Source: Gammaproteobacteria bacterium
GTDB taxonomy: Bacteria; Pseudomonadota; Gammaproteobacteria; S144-34
Assembly (NCBI GenBank): GCA_015487895.1
Contig: WFOW01000368.1
Span: 1 to 6,029, forward strand
Length of the DNA: 6,029 bases
Reading direction: 5' to 3'
Shown here: in pieces, positions 4,921-6,029 of the stretch
How positions within the stretch are numbered: the stretch's first letter is position 1
Layout: each line of letters opens with the position of its first letter
The notes under the pieces: model-generated
What the model was told of the DNA's origin: nothing
Seen by the model: only the letters and a program-made list of their open reading frames with translations
Database searches by the model: none
Program-made: the position numbers and the translations under genes

Positions 4921-5053
4921 CGCGCGGAGCGCGCACCAACCCTCGTCTCCCGATACCCGCCTCCCGCGTCCACCGCCGCAGGCGGTCACGGCCGCGCCCG
5001 AAGGGCGCACCACCTCTCGTCTCCCGACCCCCGTCTCTCGTCTCCCTCGCCGC
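4920..5053. repeat. Two tandem copies of a hairpin-plus-heptamer module
   Basis: Positions 4920-4979 and 4994-5053 align without gaps over 60 bp at 47/60 identity, offset by 74 bp. Each copy opens with a 6-bp stem and 3-base loop: GCGCGC-GGA-GCGCGC, then GCGCCC-GAA-GGGCGC. A pair swap preserves the stem between them. Each continues ACCA, then C-rich heptamers such as CTCGTCT and CCCGACC in seven-base phase. Between them lies ACCGCC-GCA-GGCGGT (4972-4986), matched at 2087-2101. No coding potential is seen. This and the features at 4740-4920 fill most of the gap between the two convergent genes. Confidence 0.8.
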
Positions 5054-5067
5054 AACCGGCCGCGTCC

Positions 5068-5081
5068 GGAAGCCGCTCGTA
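5068..5081. repeat. Short copy of the REP-like half-site
   Basis: GGAAGCCGCTCGTA matches 1965-1978 at 13 of 14 positions. The partner half is not clearly preserved. It ends 9 bases before the stop codon (minus strand) of the hydantoinase-family gene. Confidence 0.5.
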
Positions 5082-5090
5082 CATCGTGGC

Positions 5091-6029
5091 TCAGGCACGC
5101 GCGAGCAGGAGGTTGCCCCAGCGGTCCACCCGCGCGCGCCAGCCCGGGGCCACCCAGGTGGTGGCCACCGTCTCGGTCACGAGCGCGGGGCCCTCGAAGG
5201 CGAAGCCCGCGGGAAGGCGCGCGCGCTCCCACACGGGGACGGCGGTGCCCGCGCCGTGCACGGCTACGCGCGCGGCGGGCGCGGGCGCGCCGCCGCGCGG
5301 CGCCCCGGCGAGCGCGAGCGCCGGCGTCGGGCCCCGCACCGCCACGCGCACGTTGACGAGCTCCACGGGCAGGTCGAGCGCGTGGCCGTAGCGGGCGCGG
5401 TGGGCCGCGTGGAAGGCCTCGGCCGCCTCCGCGGGCCCGCGCCAGGGCAGCGTCAGGGTGTAGGACTGCCCCGCGTAGCGCAGGTCGGCGAGGCGCTCGC
5501 AGGCGAGCGCCTCCGGGTCGAGCCCCTCGCGCGCGAGCGCCGCGCGCCCCTCGGCCTCGAGCGCCGCGAAGGCCGCCTCGACGGCGGCGCGGTCGATCCC
5601 GTCGAGGCCGAGCGCCAGCGTGCGCGAGAGCCGGCGCGTGCGCGGGGCGGCCAGCATGCCGAGCGCCGAGAGCACGCCCGCGTGCACGGGCACCAGCGCC
5701 TCGCGCATGCCGAGCGCCTCGGCGAGCGCGCACACGTGGAGGCCCCCGGCGCCGCCGAAGGAGACGAGCGTATGGTCGCGCGGGTCCACCCCGCGCTCGA
5801 CCGAGATCACGCGCAGGGCCCGGGCCATGTGCTCGTTGGCGAGCCGGACGATGCCGAGCGCGGCCTCCTCCACCCCGAGCCCGAGGCGCCCGGCCACGCG
5901 CGCCACCGCCGCGCGCGCCGCCTCCGCGTCGAGACGCATGGCGCCGCCCAGAAAGGCCTCGGGCCGCAGGCGCCCGAGCACGAGGTTGGCGTCGGTGACG
6001 GTGGGCTCGTCCCCGCCGCGGCCGTAGCA
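5091..6029 (-). CDS. Hydantoinase/oxoprolinase family protein, HyuA-type subunit (C-terminal part)
   Basis: The last 312 codons of a gene whose start lies beyond the window; the frame stays open to the edge and ends in TGA at 5093-5091. The visible protein opens CYGRGGDEPTVTDANLVLGR, a signature of the HyuA/N-methylhydantoinase A family. It continues with EHMARALRVISVERGVDPRDHTLVSFGGAGGLHV and ends GPALVTETVATTWVAPGWRARVDRWGNLLL, the family's C-terminal motif. Members hydrolyse cyclic amides such as hydantoins or 5-oxoproline with ATP, or carboxylate ketones in the acetone/acetophenone carboxylase branch; the substrate cannot be told from this part. HyuA usually works with a HyuB subunit, either fused or encoded next to it. 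Here the protein ends without a fused HyuB, and repeats rather than hyuB lie downstream, so any partner must be upstream, outside the window. Confidence 0.92.
   Translation of the reverse strand, partial: CYGRGGDEPTVTDANLVLGRLRPEAFLGGAMRLDAEAARAAVARVAGRLGLGVEEAALGIVRLANEHMARALRVISVERGVDPRDHTLVSFGGAGGLHVCALAEALGMREALVPVHAGVLSALGMLAAPRTRRLSRTLALGLDGIDRAAVEAAFAALEAEGRAALAREGLDPEALACERLADLRYAGQSYTLTLPWRGPAEAAEAFHAAHRARYGHALDLPVELVNVRVAVRGPTPALALAGAPRGGAPAPAARVAVHGAGTAVPVWERARLPAGFAFEGPALVTETVATTWVAPGWRARVDRWGNLLLARA

Noticed and set aside
4740..5098. Minus-strand frames encoding repeated GYRLRVT or GYGLQVT peptides
   Set aside because: These are translations of the heptamer array. There is no start or ribosome-site support, and the peptide period (7 aa per 21 bp) simply follows the DNA repeat.

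Overview
The window is GC-rich bacterial DNA, probably from a gammaproteobacterium. The evidence for that is a Pseudomonas-DesA-like fatty acid desaturase, an EAL-HDOD signalling protein, and REP-like hairpins of the GCGGCTTCCAGCCGCGA type between genes. No ribosomal or other phylogenetic marker is present, so the placement is an inference and no genus is named.

Layout, left to right. Positions 2-118 (+) hold the last 38 codons of a WYL-domain regulator. A gap with a small hairpin and a 14-bp tandem repeat (275-356) follows. Next is an apparently intact IS110-family element of the IS1111 type: 13-bp inverted repeats at 439-451 and 1882-1894, a 349-aa DEDD transposase (504-1553, +), and a long non-coding right end (1554-1881). 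That right end folds on paper into a 14-bp closing stem with nested stems, a good candidate for the element's guide RNA (seekRNA/bridge RNA). The element lies among REP-like sequences and is itself bracketed by a second, 14-bp inverted repeat. Positions 1910-2103 carry REP-like hairpins and seven-base-phased repeats.

A DesA-type desaturase (2104-3282, -) and an EAL-HDOD protein (3479-4720, +) are divergent and share a 196-bp control region. That region has a good promoter for the desaturase and a perfect 12-bp palindrome just before its start codon. A gene-free stretch (4721-5090) between convergent genes is almost entirely repeats: an inverted pair of heptamer arrays, a degenerate REP, and two tandem copies of a hairpin-plus-heptamer module. 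The window ends in the 3' part of a hydantoinase/oxoprolinase-family gene (5091-6029, -), whose start lies outside.

The genes do not form one pathway. The notable content is the non-coding DNA: the IS1111-type element with its putative guide RNA, and a dispersed family of heptamer arrays and short hairpins found in every larger intergenic gap. Some of those hairpins differ between copies by compensatory base changes.
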